Assembly: GCA_020186115.1 (NCBI GenBank)
Contig: WSYJ01000030.1
Location: 186,001-250,000, forward strand
DNA length: 64,000 nt
From: Histomonas meleagridis
Taxonomy: Eukaryota; Parabasalia; Tritrichomonadida; Dientamoebidae
Reading direction: 5' to 3'
Shown here: piece after piece, positions 9,319-18,464 of the stretch
Numbering within the stretch: the first letter of the stretch is position 1
Layout: the number at the start of each line of letters is the position of its first letter
Position numbers and translations under genes: made by a program
The notes under the pieces: model-generated
What the model saw: the letters and a program-made list of their open reading frames with translations, nothing else
Database searches by the model: none
What the model was told of the DNA's origin: nothing

Positions 9319-10599
9319 ATGATCTTTCTCTGTTTCCTGACATCAGTCTCATCACTCTACCAAAATTATCAACTGGTTCCTCCCTTCTATGATACGCAAG
9401 TCTCAGAAATTGGAGAATGGTCACTCACTGACCATGCAATCAATCTAAAGAAAAAAATTCGGTTAACAACTGATGTACGTAAATACTCATGTGGTACCCT
9501 ATGTAATAGGCTTCCTACAACATTTAAATCATGGATTATCGATTATGAAATTTTAACTGAAGGATCTTTCACTGGAAGTTCATTAATTAATTTTCTTTTT
9601 ACAAAAGAAGTTTGCATAATGGAATCAATGAACTTCACAGGCTTTAGCATTTCTCTTCAAACAGCATCAGATAATCAAGGATATTCATATATCTTATTTT
9701 TCCAGAACAACCTTCAAAATCCAAGTAAAGTAGGAAAGGTTCAATTCAGGGGAAGAGAAACTCCAATTCACTTCAAAGTTATACGCAATGAAAACAAAAT
9801 TACTATGTTACAAATTGAAGGTGATGATATTACAACCAAAAGAACCACACAAACCATCTTCACAAAAACCATTGATGACATGCCTGATTATGGTTATTTC
9901 TCATTTTTTGCCCAAGCTTATGATCCTTCTGAAAATGTTGATATCTATTCAGTCCAAGTTACTCAAACCTCAGCTGAGAGCACCACGATTCCACCTGATA
10001 CCTCACGTAAGAACCGCAAGATCATTGAAGATTTTGTAGACTTCAGACGACTTGAAAAATCTAATCGCCGTCAATACATGCCAAGTTCCATCAAATATCA
10101 AATCCAATCCAAGAACACCAATGGCACCCTTACCCCAGGAGCGACAGACCTTCACGACGCCTTCAAGATAATCCACGAAGCGATTTACAGAAGCACCGAT
10201 TCGATAACCGTCAGCCAATTCAAAAAGTTCGTTCTGACATACATCAAAAAAGAAATCCAATCATCGGCGCATAAGATGGAAGAAGCGTTTAAATCATTTG
10301 ATGACATTAGTATGCAAATCTTTGTTATGTGGTCTAACTTAAAATATGAACTTCAACAAATTGCGACAACTGCAGATCGAGAAATGCTCCAATTAAAACA
10401 TGACGCGCTCGACTTAGCGAAGAAGATCGACTTTAAGAAGATCGACTTTGATGGTAATACGTTCCAAATGGGAACGTCGTATAGAGAAAGATCATTTTCA
10501 TGGGTTTTGGCAATAATATCAATTGCTGAAATTGTTGGGTATATAATATTCTTCATAATGCAACATCACAAAACTAAAGGATTCAAGAAGATTGATTAA
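9319..10599 (+). CDS. L-type lectin-like cargo receptor (ERGIC-53/Emp46-like)
   Basis: 426 residues. An N-terminal hydrophobic signal peptide (MIFLCFLTSVSS) precedes a beta-sandwich domain of about 200 residues. Its strand order resembles L-type lectins: IRLTT near the start, WIIDYEI, a FSISLQTASDNQGYSY strand, and a late GYFSFFAQAYDPSENVDIYS strand. A helical, probably coiled-coil stalk follows (about residues 270-390), then one transmembrane helix near residues 395-415. The C-terminus is KGFKKID, so it ends in a KKxx dilysine signal for COPI retrieval to the ER. This is the full plan of a cycling ER-Golgi lectin receptor for glycoproteins. ATG 9319 lies just after AACCGCCGC and TATATAA. The stop TAA is followed by A, giving the TAAA signal. 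Confidence 0.75.
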   Translation: MIFLCFLTSVSSLYQNYQLVPPFYDTQVSEIGEWSLTDHAINLKKKIRLTTDVRKYSCGTLCNRLPTTFKSWIIDYEILTEGSFTGSSLINFLFTKEVCIMESMNFTGFSISLQTASDNQGYSYILFFQNNLQNPSKVGKVQFRGRETPIHFKVIRNENKITMLQIEGDDITTKRTTQTIFTKTIDDMPDYGYFSFFAQAYDPSENVDIYSVQVTQTSAESTTIPPDTSRKNRKIIEDFVDFRRLEKSNRRQYMPSSIKYQIQSKNTNGTLTPGATDLHDAFKIIHEAIYRSTDSITVSQFKKFVLTYIKKEIQSSAHKMEEAFKSFDDISMQIFVMWSNLKYELQQIATTADREMLQLKHDALDLAKKIDFKKIDFDGNTFQMGTSYRERSFSWVLAIISIAEIVGYIIFFIMQHHKTKGFKKID

Positions 10600-11214
10600 A
10601 CATATAAAAATTTTAACTAAAAATTATAATTCTTTAAATTTGGTGTTTTTTTTTTTTTGTTTAAATATTTATGTTTTTATAAAGTATTAAAGTTCTATTT
10701 GCCTTTAAATATAATTTAATTTTTCATGTTTTTAGGAATAGAAGAGATACGAAGTGTTGCATTTTTATTTTTAATCATACCGAAATTTCGTAATTATCTA
10801 TGGGTTGGTTGAAGTAGTGGCATTAATATGAGTTTCTTTTTATAAAAAGTTAAGCTTTCCGGAAATAAAAACGAAATTGCTAAAAAATCTTTTCAAAATT
10901 AAATGTTATCCAAAAAATGTTAATCGCTGTTTACAAAAGAATTTTATTCTTTCCAATTACTTAAAAATGTGTTGATTTTATCATTTACTATCAAATCGAA
11001 CTGGCCTTTAACTTTGTAGCTTTATGAAAATTAATTCAAAATTGAGTCAAGGAAAAAACAGAAAATATAACACATTGATACATAGCGTTCATTTGAAAAG
11101 CAATTTGTAATAATAGAAATTGATCTTATCTTATTACTTTTTCAAAGATGATTTGTACAACCAAAATAAAAAAATTGTTATTGAACTCGATGCATTGTTT
11201 TATGAAATATTTTC
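10600..11214. other. intergenic region, lectin to Myb gene
   Basis: About 600 bp, AT-rich, with a T12 run near 10648. No open frame or RNA gene is evident. The last ~50 bases before ATG 11215 lack the AACCG motif. Confidence 0.4.
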
Positions 11215-12054
11215 ATGAAGCAGTCTCGATCTCCTCTATTCGAGATGGCCATAAATTTTCTTACAGAGGAAGCCACGTCCAATAGTTTGATGCAGAGTCC
11301 ATTCTTTCATCAAGCAAAGGAACTCTTTGAAGAGCTGATAAATGGAAAACATGTTGAAGAAAAGTTATCAAAACTTTTAATGGAAAACTTACATAATGAG
11401 CGTCCACTGGAAAGAATTTTGGACATTCTTTCTGTTGATGACAAGCCAATTCCATATATAGTACCACAAAGTCATTTAAACAAAAGAAAAAGACCTTGGT
11501 CACATATTGAAGATAATCGTTTACTAGCAGCAGTTCATAAACTTGGTACAACAGATTGGGAATCAGTAGCAAAGTTTGTTGGAAATGGGAGAACAAGGCC
11601 ACAATGTTCCCAAAGATGGAAACGTGCATTAGATCCAAGAATAACTAAAGATCCTTGGACACCAGCCGAAGAGCAGAAACTCATCGATTTAGTTCGTGAA
11701 CATGGTGCTAAAGGCTGGGGAAAGATATCATTAATGATGGGCTCGAGATCTGATTTACAATGCCGTTATAGATATGATCAGATCAAAAAACAAAGAGGTG
11801 AATCATTTATAAGAAATTCATCTAACAATCAGTTGAAATTCATTCCACTTCAAAATGGACAAGTACCACCGCTTTCTTTCAGAAATGGGTGTTATGTTCC
11901 AAAGGAATTTTCAATTGATGAACTCCTTTCGAGACCGAATAAATTGAATCCTGAACCTAAGAAGTTGGATTCAATTGCTTGCATTCTTATGGAGGCAGGA
12001 ATCACTGCTCCTAGTTTGGGCTTGCAAGCTAATTGTTTCATTCCAATTAATTAA
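11215..12054 (+). CDS. R2R3 Myb-domain DNA-binding protein
   Basis: 279 residues. After ~95 mostly helical residues come two SANT/Myb repeats: KRPWSHIEDNRLLAAV...W(E)SVAKFV...RPQCSQRWKRAL, then PWTPAEEQKLIDLV...GWGKISLMM...DLQCRYRYDQI. The regularly spaced Trp residues and the third-helix recognition sequences RPQCSQRW and DLQCRYRY are present, so sequence-specific DNA binding is likely. The remaining C-terminus is low-complexity with several basic residues. Trichomonad genomes carry many short Myb proteins, some controlling transcription from promoter-proximal sites. This is one of three in the window (also 57610 and 63329). Targets are unknown. Confidence 0.88.
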   Translation: MKQSRSPLFEMAINFLTEEATSNSLMQSPFFHQAKELFEELINGKHVEEKLSKLLMENLHNERPLERILDILSVDDKPIPYIVPQSHLNKRKRPWSHIEDNRLLAAVHKLGTTDWESVAKFVGNGRTRPQCSQRWKRALDPRITKDPWTPAEEQKLIDLVREHGAKGWGKISLMMGSRSDLQCRYRYDQIKKQRGESFIRNSSNNQLKFIPLQNGQVPPLSFRNGCYVPKEFSIDELLSRPNKLNPEPKKLDSIACILMEAGITAPSLGLQANCFIPIN

Positions 12055-12293
12055 TGAAACATTAAATCAATTTTATCTTTTTCATTTTTATAGCTAAAAG
12101 CATTATAATGTTGTTTAAGTTATGCATAACATTATAATGTTTTTACTCAATGGAACTGAATCACTATTATATATTGTGTTCAGTACCATTGTAAATGACA
12201 TTTATAAACATATTAACACATGTAAATGTTTTGAACACATATTTCGTAGAATGTTTTCATCAAAAAATAATTATGCGGATGGAATTTATTGTA

Positions 12294-13034
12294 TCAGCAT
12301 ACGTGAATAAGTGTATCCAAACCGAGCATTACTCCATCATTAAGAGTTGGATCATCAATTTTTCCACCATCCTCTTCGATATTAATGAAAGTATGTGCAA
12401 AATCGATGAGACAGCATCTGATTCCTTTTTCAGGATGATCACCATCATAAGCTACAAGGATCGAACTGGCATACATTCGATAGCCTGGGTGCTCAGCAAT
12501 TGTTTGTGCAAGCTTACCATAGATTATTTGAAGACGACTTCGGAATTGTGAAATCAAATCTCCAGGAAGAAATTCATGAATAGCTGCCTTAAACTCATCA
12601 TATGAGATTTTCAAGCCTTGTTTTCGGTCCCAGCCTTTAACAACTTCACCATTCTTACGAAGTTTTCCATCAATAATACGGACACCATGTGAATCGGTTG
12701 TGGAGCCTTTTTGTTTAGTTATAAGCTCATCAATTTTCTTTTGAGTAGCATGGAGATCATAATGGCGTGTTCCAACTTTAAGATCCATAACACATGGTGA
12801 AGTAAGGCCAGCAGTTAAATCACTGATAATAATTTTATTATCAAAAATGCCATAAAACTTAGGGATACAATCAACAAGGGGAGTTGATTGAAGATCTTCA
12901 TAAGCTTTTCCTTCTCTATGGTCAAGTGGCTTAGAGATTGCTGGATATGAAACATTGCATTTGCAAATACGTCCGTGTCCACCACCTTGTGCCTCAAGAT
13001 GTCCAGAAAACTCTATTGAAAATTCGTTTTCCAT
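12294..13034 (-). CDS. inositol polyphosphate kinase (IPK/IP6K family)
   Basis: 246 residues from the ATG at 13034. A longer in-frame extension to 13358 would overlap the divergent SHIPPO gene, so I chose MENEFSIEF as the start. The family signature PxxxDxKxG is present as PCVMDLKVGTRHYD (about residue 85). It is followed by the SSxL motif as ASSILVAYDG and the metal-binding DFAHT near the C-terminus. Family enzymes phosphorylate soluble inositol phosphates with ATP to make InsP4-6 or pyrophosphates; which substrate is used cannot be read from sequence. Size is at the short end of the family. It shares a ~78-bp divergent promoter with the next gene. Confidence 0.87.
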   Translation of the reverse strand: MENEFSIEFSGHLEAQGGGHGRICKCNVSYPAISKPLDHREGKAYEDLQSTPLVDCIPKFYGIFDNKIIISDLTAGLTSPCVMDLKVGTRHYDLHATQKKIDELITKQKGSTTDSHGVRIIDGKLRKNGEVVKGWDRKQGLKISYDEFKAAIHEFLPGDLISQFRSRLQIIYGKLAQTIAEHPGYRMYASSILVAYDGDHPEKGIRCCLIDFAHTFINIEEDGGKIDDPTLNDGVMLGLDTLIHVC

Positions 13035-13112
13035 TTTTTTAACCACTTCATTTGTGTGGAGACCGTTTGTTAAGAGCGCGGCTGTGTATCGGTTTTGTAC
13101 GTTATTGCAAAA
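13035..13112. promoter_or_regulatory. compact bidirectional promoter, IPK / SHIPPO genes
   Basis: Only 78 bp separate the two divergent start codons. The interval contains GACCGTTT near 13064 and ATCGGTT ending at 13094, so the CGGTT/AACCG motif faces both genes. Shared regulation is inference. Confidence 0.45.
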
Positions 13113-13832
13113 ATGGAACCTTGGGAAAGAGAATGCATTGCTCATAGGTCTACAAGCATGAGAAATCAAACTCCGGGGCCAGCTTATTACAACGTGAAGC
13201 GAAAATTCAAAAAGCAATGCCCTGCAATTAAAATTAAAGGGCGACATTTTGAAAAGCAAGATGTTAACAAAGCACCATATTATAACATTCCTTCGTCTTT
13301 TGGTAAAGTCGCTAAGATTGGAATGCATACAAGAACAGAAATAAAACCAGGATTTCAACCTCCTGGACCTTCATATATCCCTCCACCTTTTGGTAGTGAT
13401 GCACGCAAAATAAGCATGACTCCAACTGTAACAAAAAAAAGGTATCAGATACCAAGAAATTCATCAATGACAAAAGCAGAAATTGCAAAAATTGAAGCAG
13501 AAGAATCATCACGTGTTCCAAACGGAACTCCAGGACCTGGCCCTGGTGCGTATTCAACAAGAGATCATACATTCGATGCAAACGGCAAAAGGGGTTGTTC
13601 AATCATTGGGCACCATGATTTCAATTTTGATCAAACTTGTTCTCCAGGCCCTGGTAGATATGCCCCTCGCTATGATGCTGTTTTGCCTCAAGCACCAAAA
13701 GTTAAATTCCATAATAGGCCCAAAGAAAGGGAGAAGGAACCAGGTGTTGGATATCGTAACCTTGGGTCGACTTTGTCAGGCCCCAAGTTCACCATGAAAG
13801 CGCGGGCAAATGATGATATTGTAATAGTTTAG
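13113..13832 (+). CDS. SHIPPO/STPGR-repeat axonemal-type protein
   Basis: 239 residues from ATG 13113; an upstream TTG in frame is not a credible start. It carries recurrent Pro-Gly-Pro-Tyr/Ser repeats spaced along the chain: TPGPAYYNV, PPGPSYIPPPFGSD, TPGPGPGAYSTRDHTF and SPGPGRYAPRYDAV. These are STPGR (SHIPPO) repeats, found in proteins that bind tubulin or lie inside axonemal microtubules. A flagellar or cytoskeletal role is expected in a trichomonad with several flagella. The protein is basic and otherwise disordered, with no catalytic domain. Ends in TAG. Confidence 0.8.
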   Translation: MEPWERECIAHRSTSMRNQTPGPAYYNVKRKFKKQCPAIKIKGRHFEKQDVNKAPYYNIPSSFGKVAKIGMHTRTEIKPGFQPPGPSYIPPPFGSDARKISMTPTVTKKRYQIPRNSSMTKAEIAKIEAEESSRVPNGTPGPGPGAYSTRDHTFDANGKRGCSIIGHHDFNFDQTCSPGPGRYAPRYDAVLPQAPKVKFHNRPKEREKEPGVGYRNLGSTLSGPKFTMKARANDDIVIV

Positions 13833-14046
13833 AATTTATATTAAAAAAATTGATCGATTTTATTCATGTTTTAATTATTCACAGATTTTCAACATGTTCA
13901 CTTTTAGAAATATTTGTAATGTTTAAATCATAAATCTTATTTTAACATGTTAATTTAATATTATCGCTAAAAGTACGTTATAATGGTCAGGACAGAAAAT
14001 TTTCAATCAATATTTAGTCAGACTTTTGGAAAAATTGAACAAAAAA

Positions 14047-15282
14047 ATGGATGAAAATGGATGGGAAACACTGCAATCAGTTCAAAGATTTATATTTAAT
14101 ATAAGCAAGGAAGCTCCTTCTCAAGGAGAACAATTAATCACTGATATATGTAATGATAAATATAAATGCTCTTTAAATCTTATTATCTTTCAAATGATTT
14201 ATACATGTTTTTTAAGTTCGGGAAATAAATTTGATTTGCATATTAATTTCTTAAATAAACTTAATTTAATTGAAGGAAATAAGGAAGAAAACATATTAAA
14301 AAATTTCATTCATTTTCTTCTCCGTAAATACAAACAAAAATCAAATTATCTTATCGAGTATATAATTAATGAAAAATTGATAGAGTCAAAAACCATTAAG
14401 AATATGAAAACTTTATACTTTGCGCATCACTTTTCAAAGGAAGAATTTAATAAGGATATTTTACCATATTGTAAAGATGAAAACATTGATGAACTTTCGA
14501 AGAATGATTGGGAACTTCATAAGAAATTAATTAAAGAAGGACATAGTCCAAATGAAATTGCAAAAATAATTCGAAATGATGAAATCGAAAAACTTCAAGA
14601 AATATCATCACAATCAAATTTTGATTTTAATCAAACAATAAAACCATCACTTTATGAAAGATATTCATTTATTAATCAAAAAAGTGTTACATTAATTGAT
14701 TATGCAGCATTCTTTTCTGCAGAAAAATGTTTTAAATATTTACTTATGAATGGAGCAAATGCAATAAACACAGGTAAATATGCAATTGCAGGCGGAAATC
14801 TTGAGATAATTCATTTATGTGAACAAAATCATTCATCATTTGAAGATGCATGTGAAACAGCTATTAAATATCATCGAAATAATATCTTTCAATATATTTA
14901 TGAAAGCAAAATGGAAAATCTTAATAATATTGAATTAGGAAAGAAATGCATAATATATCATAATTATGAAATATTTACTTTTTTGCAAGAAAAAGGTATG
15001 AAAATCAGCAATTCAATCATTAATGAAGCAGCACGCAATGGAAACATATTTCTAGTTAAACATTTTCTTAAAAATAACAAAATTCCAAATGATATTTTAA
15101 TTTATTCAACAGAATCAGGAAACATTGAACTTGTCGAATATGCTTTGCAACAGGGAACAATTGATCGTGCTAAAAATATATTTTTAGTTTATTTAATATA
15201 TATTTTATTAATTTTATGTTTCAAAATGAAATATGGAAATTATTCAAAACATTTCAAACAGTTCTTATCATCGCATCTTTAA
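14047..15282 (+). CDS. DUF3447/ankyrin protein, locus 2 (5' open frame)
   Basis: Starts at ATG 14047 (MDENGWETLQSV); an upstream TTG frame is ignored. About 411 residues. The N-terminal ~150 residues are unlike locus 1, then the same conserved block appears (NEIAKIIRNDEIEKLQEISS through YAIAGGNLEIIHLCEQNHSS). The DNA of this block is nearly identical to loci 1 and 3, which suggests gene conversion or recent copying. The ORF ends out of frame inside the first spacer: its last residues come from reading the next ankyrin core in a wrong frame. Function unknown beyond probable protein binding. Confidence 0.75.
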   Translation: MDENGWETLQSVQRFIFNISKEAPSQGEQLITDICNDKYKCSLNLIIFQMIYTCFLSSGNKFDLHINFLNKLNLIEGNKEENILKNFIHFLLRKYKQKSNYLIEYIINEKLIESKTIKNMKTLYFAHHFSKEEFNKDILPYCKDENIDELSKNDWELHKKLIKEGHSPNEIAKIIRNDEIEKLQEISSQSNFDFNQTIKPSLYERYSFINQKSVTLIDYAAFFSAEKCFKYLLMNGANAINTGKYAIAGGNLEIIHLCEQNHSSFEDACETAIKYHRNNIFQYIYESKMENLNNIELGKKCIIYHNYEIFTFLQEKGMKISNSIINEAARNGNIFLVKHFLKNNKIPNDILIYSTESGNIELVEYALQQGTIDRAKNIFLVYLIYILLILCFKMKYGNYSKHFKQFLSSHL

Positions 15283-15841
15283 TGGGTTACAAAGATATAG
15301 TAAAATTACTTCTTGAACAAAAAAGTATTAATATTAACATTAACGATAAAGATATCTTTTTGCTTTATTTAGTATTTATTCCAATGATTTGGAACTACAA
15401 AATAATATTTGGAAATTATTTGAATTATTTCAAACAGCTCTTATGAAAGCTTCTTCTAATAATCACATAAAAATAGTAAAATTACTTCTCGAACAAAATG
15501 GAATTAATATTAATATTCAAGATATTTTTTTTGGTTTATTTATTGTTTATTTTAATAATTTTTTATTTCAAAATAATATTTGGAATTTTTAAAATATATT
15601 TTTCACAGCACTAATTCTTGCATCACAAAAAGGAAATATTGAAGTAGTTAAATTACTTCTCGAACAAAAGGGAATTAAAATAAATGCTAAAGATAATTTT
15701 TATTTAAATAAAATATAATTTTATAATATTATTTGGAAATTATTTAAATTATATAGAACAGCACTCAAAATTGCAGCTGAAAATTCTCATACTGAAGTTG
15801 TTAATTTCATTCAAGAAAAATCACCATGTGTATGTTATTAA
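15258..15841 (+). repeat. split ankyrin-repeat tail of locus 2
   Basis: Four cores start at 15258, 15434, 15605 and 15758. All four are open in their own frames and clearly diverged from one another (e.g. ASLMGYKDIVKLLL, ASSNNHIKIVKLLL, ASQKGNIEVVKLLL). The last core has a distinct end (VVNFIQEKSPCVCY) and stops with TAA at 15839-15841. The final spacer contains no GT dinucleotide at all, which excludes a GT-AG intron there. Confidence 0.8.
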
Positions 15842-16034
15842 AAAATATCAATCATTAATTATAATTATATATATTTCAAACTGTTGAGTATTCCATATAC
15901 ACAAAATTTTAATTGAAGTGTTTCACATAAAATTAGTAAGCGAAGCATTTACTTGGAGCAGAATGTTTCCTGTTCTGCATTGAGCACTTTTTGTAAGCCA
16001 ATCAAAACGAGAAGAGCATTTTTGAGAAGCTCTG

Positions 16035-16045
16035 TTTGGCCTTTC
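16035..16045 (+). promoter_or_regulatory. ribosomal-protein promoter motif TTTGGCCTTTC
   Basis: Sits 10 bp before the eS19 ATG. The same 11-mer (one variable base) lies 5 bp before uS4 and 10 bp before eL42, and I saw it at no other start in the window. Confidence 0.55.
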
Positions 16046-16055
16046 CTTTTTCCAA

Positions 16056-16502
16056 ATGATTGGAGCTGGCACAGGCAAAGCCGTTAATGTTCGCGATGTT
16101 GCTGCTAATGAATTTATCGAAACACTTTCAAAATTTTTCGAAACAAACCATCTTATTGAAGCACCAAAATGGGCTGATTTGGTCAAAACTGGTCATCTCA
16201 AGCAAATGCCACCCTGCTTAATGAACTGGTGGTACACACGTGCTGCTTCTGTTGCTCGCACTGTTTACCTCCACCCAGGCACCAGCGTTCAATATCTCCG
16301 TAATAAGTTTGGTGGAAATAAGAACTATGGTTCTGCTCCAAGACACTTTGCTCAAGCTAGTGGTAAAGTTGTCCGCACCATGCTCAAGCAATTAGAAGAA
16401 ATTGGCTATGTCAAGAAGGATGAGAAAGGAGGCAGAGTAATCACACCAAAAGGCCAAAAGCAACTTGACCTCATTGCTAAAGAAGTTCATTCCAAACAAT
16501 AA
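16056..16502 (+). CDS. RPS19: 40S ribosomal protein eS19
   Basis: 148 residues, normal length for eS19. The start (GKAVNVRDVAANEFIETLS) and the core PPCLMNWWYTRAASVARTVYL, followed by GTSVQYLRNKFGG, are diagnostic. A typical GGRVITPKGQKQLD C-terminus follows. It is a component of the small-subunit head needed for late 18S rRNA maturation in other eukaryotes. The ATG follows the shared motif TTTGGCCTTTC by 10 bp, so the 5' leader must be very short. The stop is TAA followed by A (TAAA). Confidence 0.97.
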   Translation: MIGAGTGKAVNVRDVAANEFIETLSKFFETNHLIEAPKWADLVKTGHLKQMPPCLMNWWYTRAASVARTVYLHPGTSVQYLRNKFGGNKNYGSAPRHFAQASGKVVRTMLKQLEEIGYVKKDEKGGRVITPKGQKQLDLIAKEVHSKQ

Positions 16503-16917
16503 ACAATCGCATATGACAATTATTTATTCTAATATTTTGAAATTGATTTCTTTTACTTTTTTATATTTTTGCTAGATCATTAACAAAACATTTTTTTTAA
16601 TGTATAGTCCTTATTATAGTTATCATTTACTAGGGGAAACTTCATGATAAAAATTGATTTAAATTTTGAGAAATCATTTCTAACTAAATTGAACTTTGAG
16701 ACATCATTTCTATAATTTTGCAAAATACCCACGTGCATTATTTTTGAAACAACATGTTGGATAGACATAATATCTTATAGATATACTATATTATTAAATT
16801 TTTTCGGTATGAAAGATGAAAGTTTTTAAAACTTGTAGCCCCAACGTTAAACATTAGAAATTGACATATAAGATTTTTTGAAGATCATTTCCATAGCATG
16901 GAATACGTTAAGAATAA
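16503..16917. other. intergenic region, eS19 to TVP23
   Basis: 415 bp of AT-rich DNA. CAACGTT near 16848 and TACGTTAAG just before the TVP23 ATG are the only GC-containing motifs that stand out. No gene seen. Confidence 0.4.
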
Positions 16918-17592
16918 ATGAATTCAGACAAAGAAAGCACACAACAAGAAGATAATCAAGTCCTCTTGGAAGGTGCAGTAAATGATAAAACCACTGGGAT
17001 ACATAGCAAATACCTTTTTTTAATAACAAAATCAATATCATTTCTCATTTATTTGTTATCAATTATTTTAAATTTTCATCCATTGATCACAATTTTCCTC
17101 AACTTACTAGTTGGGTTTATTGATTTTTGGCTTTGTAAAAATGAATTTGGCTTAAAATTGGTTGGATTACAATGGTATTTAGATTCAGGAACCAATGGAA
17201 ATTCTAAATGGGTATTTTACTCTAGACCTGATCCATACATTCCAGATCCAGTTGATGTTAACATTTTCTGGGGCTGCTTGTATTCCTTCACATTTTTATG
17301 GTTATTATTAATTATTTTGACTCTTGTTTCACGAAAATATTCCGGTTCTGTAGCATCGTTACTGCTTTTTGTAATCAACATATTTAATGTAATATGCTTC
17401 AAAAGGTGCGAAATTGTTCAATCTCACCAAGCTGATGAAGTTGCGCGGACAATTATGCTTGGTGATGAATTTTCGAGCGACAAACTTGATCTGGAGGAAG
17501 AAGTAGCCGAAGCGATACCAGAAATAGAAGCTTCAGAGGAAGAACAGAAGATCAAACTCAAATTACCAGAGCAAAATTCAAAAGAGGACTAA
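16918..17592 (+). CDS. TVP23/FAM18 family Golgi membrane protein
   Basis: 224 residues. Four hydrophobic segments (about residues 35-50, 55-75, 120-140 and 145-160) flank the family core DFWLCKNEFGLKLVGLQWY and the SKWVFYSRPD motif. These match the DFW.KN..GR.LVGLRWW and WVFES segments of TVP23. The family acts at the late Golgi and trans-Golgi network in vesicle traffic, with Yip proteins and t-SNAREs in yeast. The C-terminal ~50 residues are acidic (EEEVAEAIPEIEASEEEQ) and predicted cytosolic; that tail is longer and more acidic than usual. Confidence 0.88.
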   Translation: MNSDKESTQQEDNQVLLEGAVNDKTTGIHSKYLFLITKSISFLIYLLSIILNFHPLITIFLNLLVGFIDFWLCKNEFGLKLVGLQWYLDSGTNGNSKWVFYSRPDPYIPDPVDVNIFWGCLYSFTFLWLLLIILTLVSRKYSGSVASLLLFVINIFNVICFKRCEIVQSHQADEVARTIMLGDEFSSDKLDLEEEVAEAIPEIEASEEEQKIKLKLPEQNSKED

Positions 17593-18464
17593 ATTTCTTT
17601 TTATTAAACATAATACAATACCTAAAAATTTTAATTAAAATTAATTTCCATCTCAACACGCATAATATTCAAACAAGATTTATATATTTTCAAAATGACT
17701 TTCTTTGGACGTATACATAATGGCGGGTGTCTTGATTATGTGGGTGTGGAATTTTTATGCATTTTATAAACAACAAATTTGTTAATTCTTTTCACGAAGA
17801 AGAGTTTCCAAAAGAAATATCATAATACGAACCATGCAGGGCGAATTCATTGAATGATGAAGAAGTCATCACAAACTCAGATTATCTTGTAGAAAAGAAC
17901 CAAAATGAGTGCAGTTAGTTGGGATTTTTCTCAATCATCTCAGCCAGGCTATGTTACGTAAACGTTTACAGAAAGCCAATCTCAAATCAATGAAGATATT
18001 GAAGAAAAGAATCAGATTGGGGCCATCTCTTTTTTATTTTTGAATGTGGATATATAACACGCTAAAGGAATTAAGAATGTACATTCTTTATGCTAATTTA
18101 GCAACGTCAACCAAAAAAAATGGCGACTTTTTGAATACTTTTGATCGGTAAGTGAGCTTGAACAAATGTCTTGTACAAAAATCGGAGTTAATAAAACATT
18201 ATTCGTTGTACTTCAATAATTACATTAATATTAATATTATATATAAAATTAAAGCAAATTTGACAAAATATTTAAAATATCATGAAATTAATTTGATGCT
18301 CATCTTGGAAAACATCATCTACATAACTACAACACAATGGTTAACCGAATCCCCTCACTTATTATTGGTATATAAAAAAATATAAATAGCGCATTATAAT
18401 TTCTTTGATTTTTTGAGCATAAATTATGTTCAGTTAAAAATAAAATTTATACGCAGAGGTTTTT
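17593..18464. other. intergenic region with small relic ORFs
   Basis: About 870 bp between TVP23 and the end of ankyrin locus 3. It contains the broken ORF at 17905-18057 and a very short ORF at about 17695-17770. An AT-rich open frame at 18152-18385 has no ATG at its 5' end and no family resemblance, so I do not call it. Confidence 0.4.
17905..18057 (+). pseudogene. small broken ORF, origin unknown
   Basis: From ATG 17905 the frame reads MSAVSWDFSQSSQPGYVT, hits TAA at 17959-17961, then continues open for about 31 codons (TFTESQSQINEDIEEKNQ...) to TAA at 18055-18057. The composition is protein-like (Ser/Gln/acidic, then hydrophobic), unlike the AT-rich surroundings, which suggests the 5' end of a decayed gene. 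I do not recognise the family. Confidence 0.3.

Noticed and set aside
12122-12551. Open frames overlapping the 3' end of the IPK gene
   Set aside because: They are antisense shadows of the kinase coding sequence or AT-rich flank.
13035-13358. Longer N-terminus for the inositol phosphate kinase
   Set aside because: It would run through the divergent promoter and the SHIPPO coding region, and adds no family sequence.
18152-18385. 77-codon open frame
   Set aside because: No ATG at its 5' end, AT-rich composition and no family resemblance.
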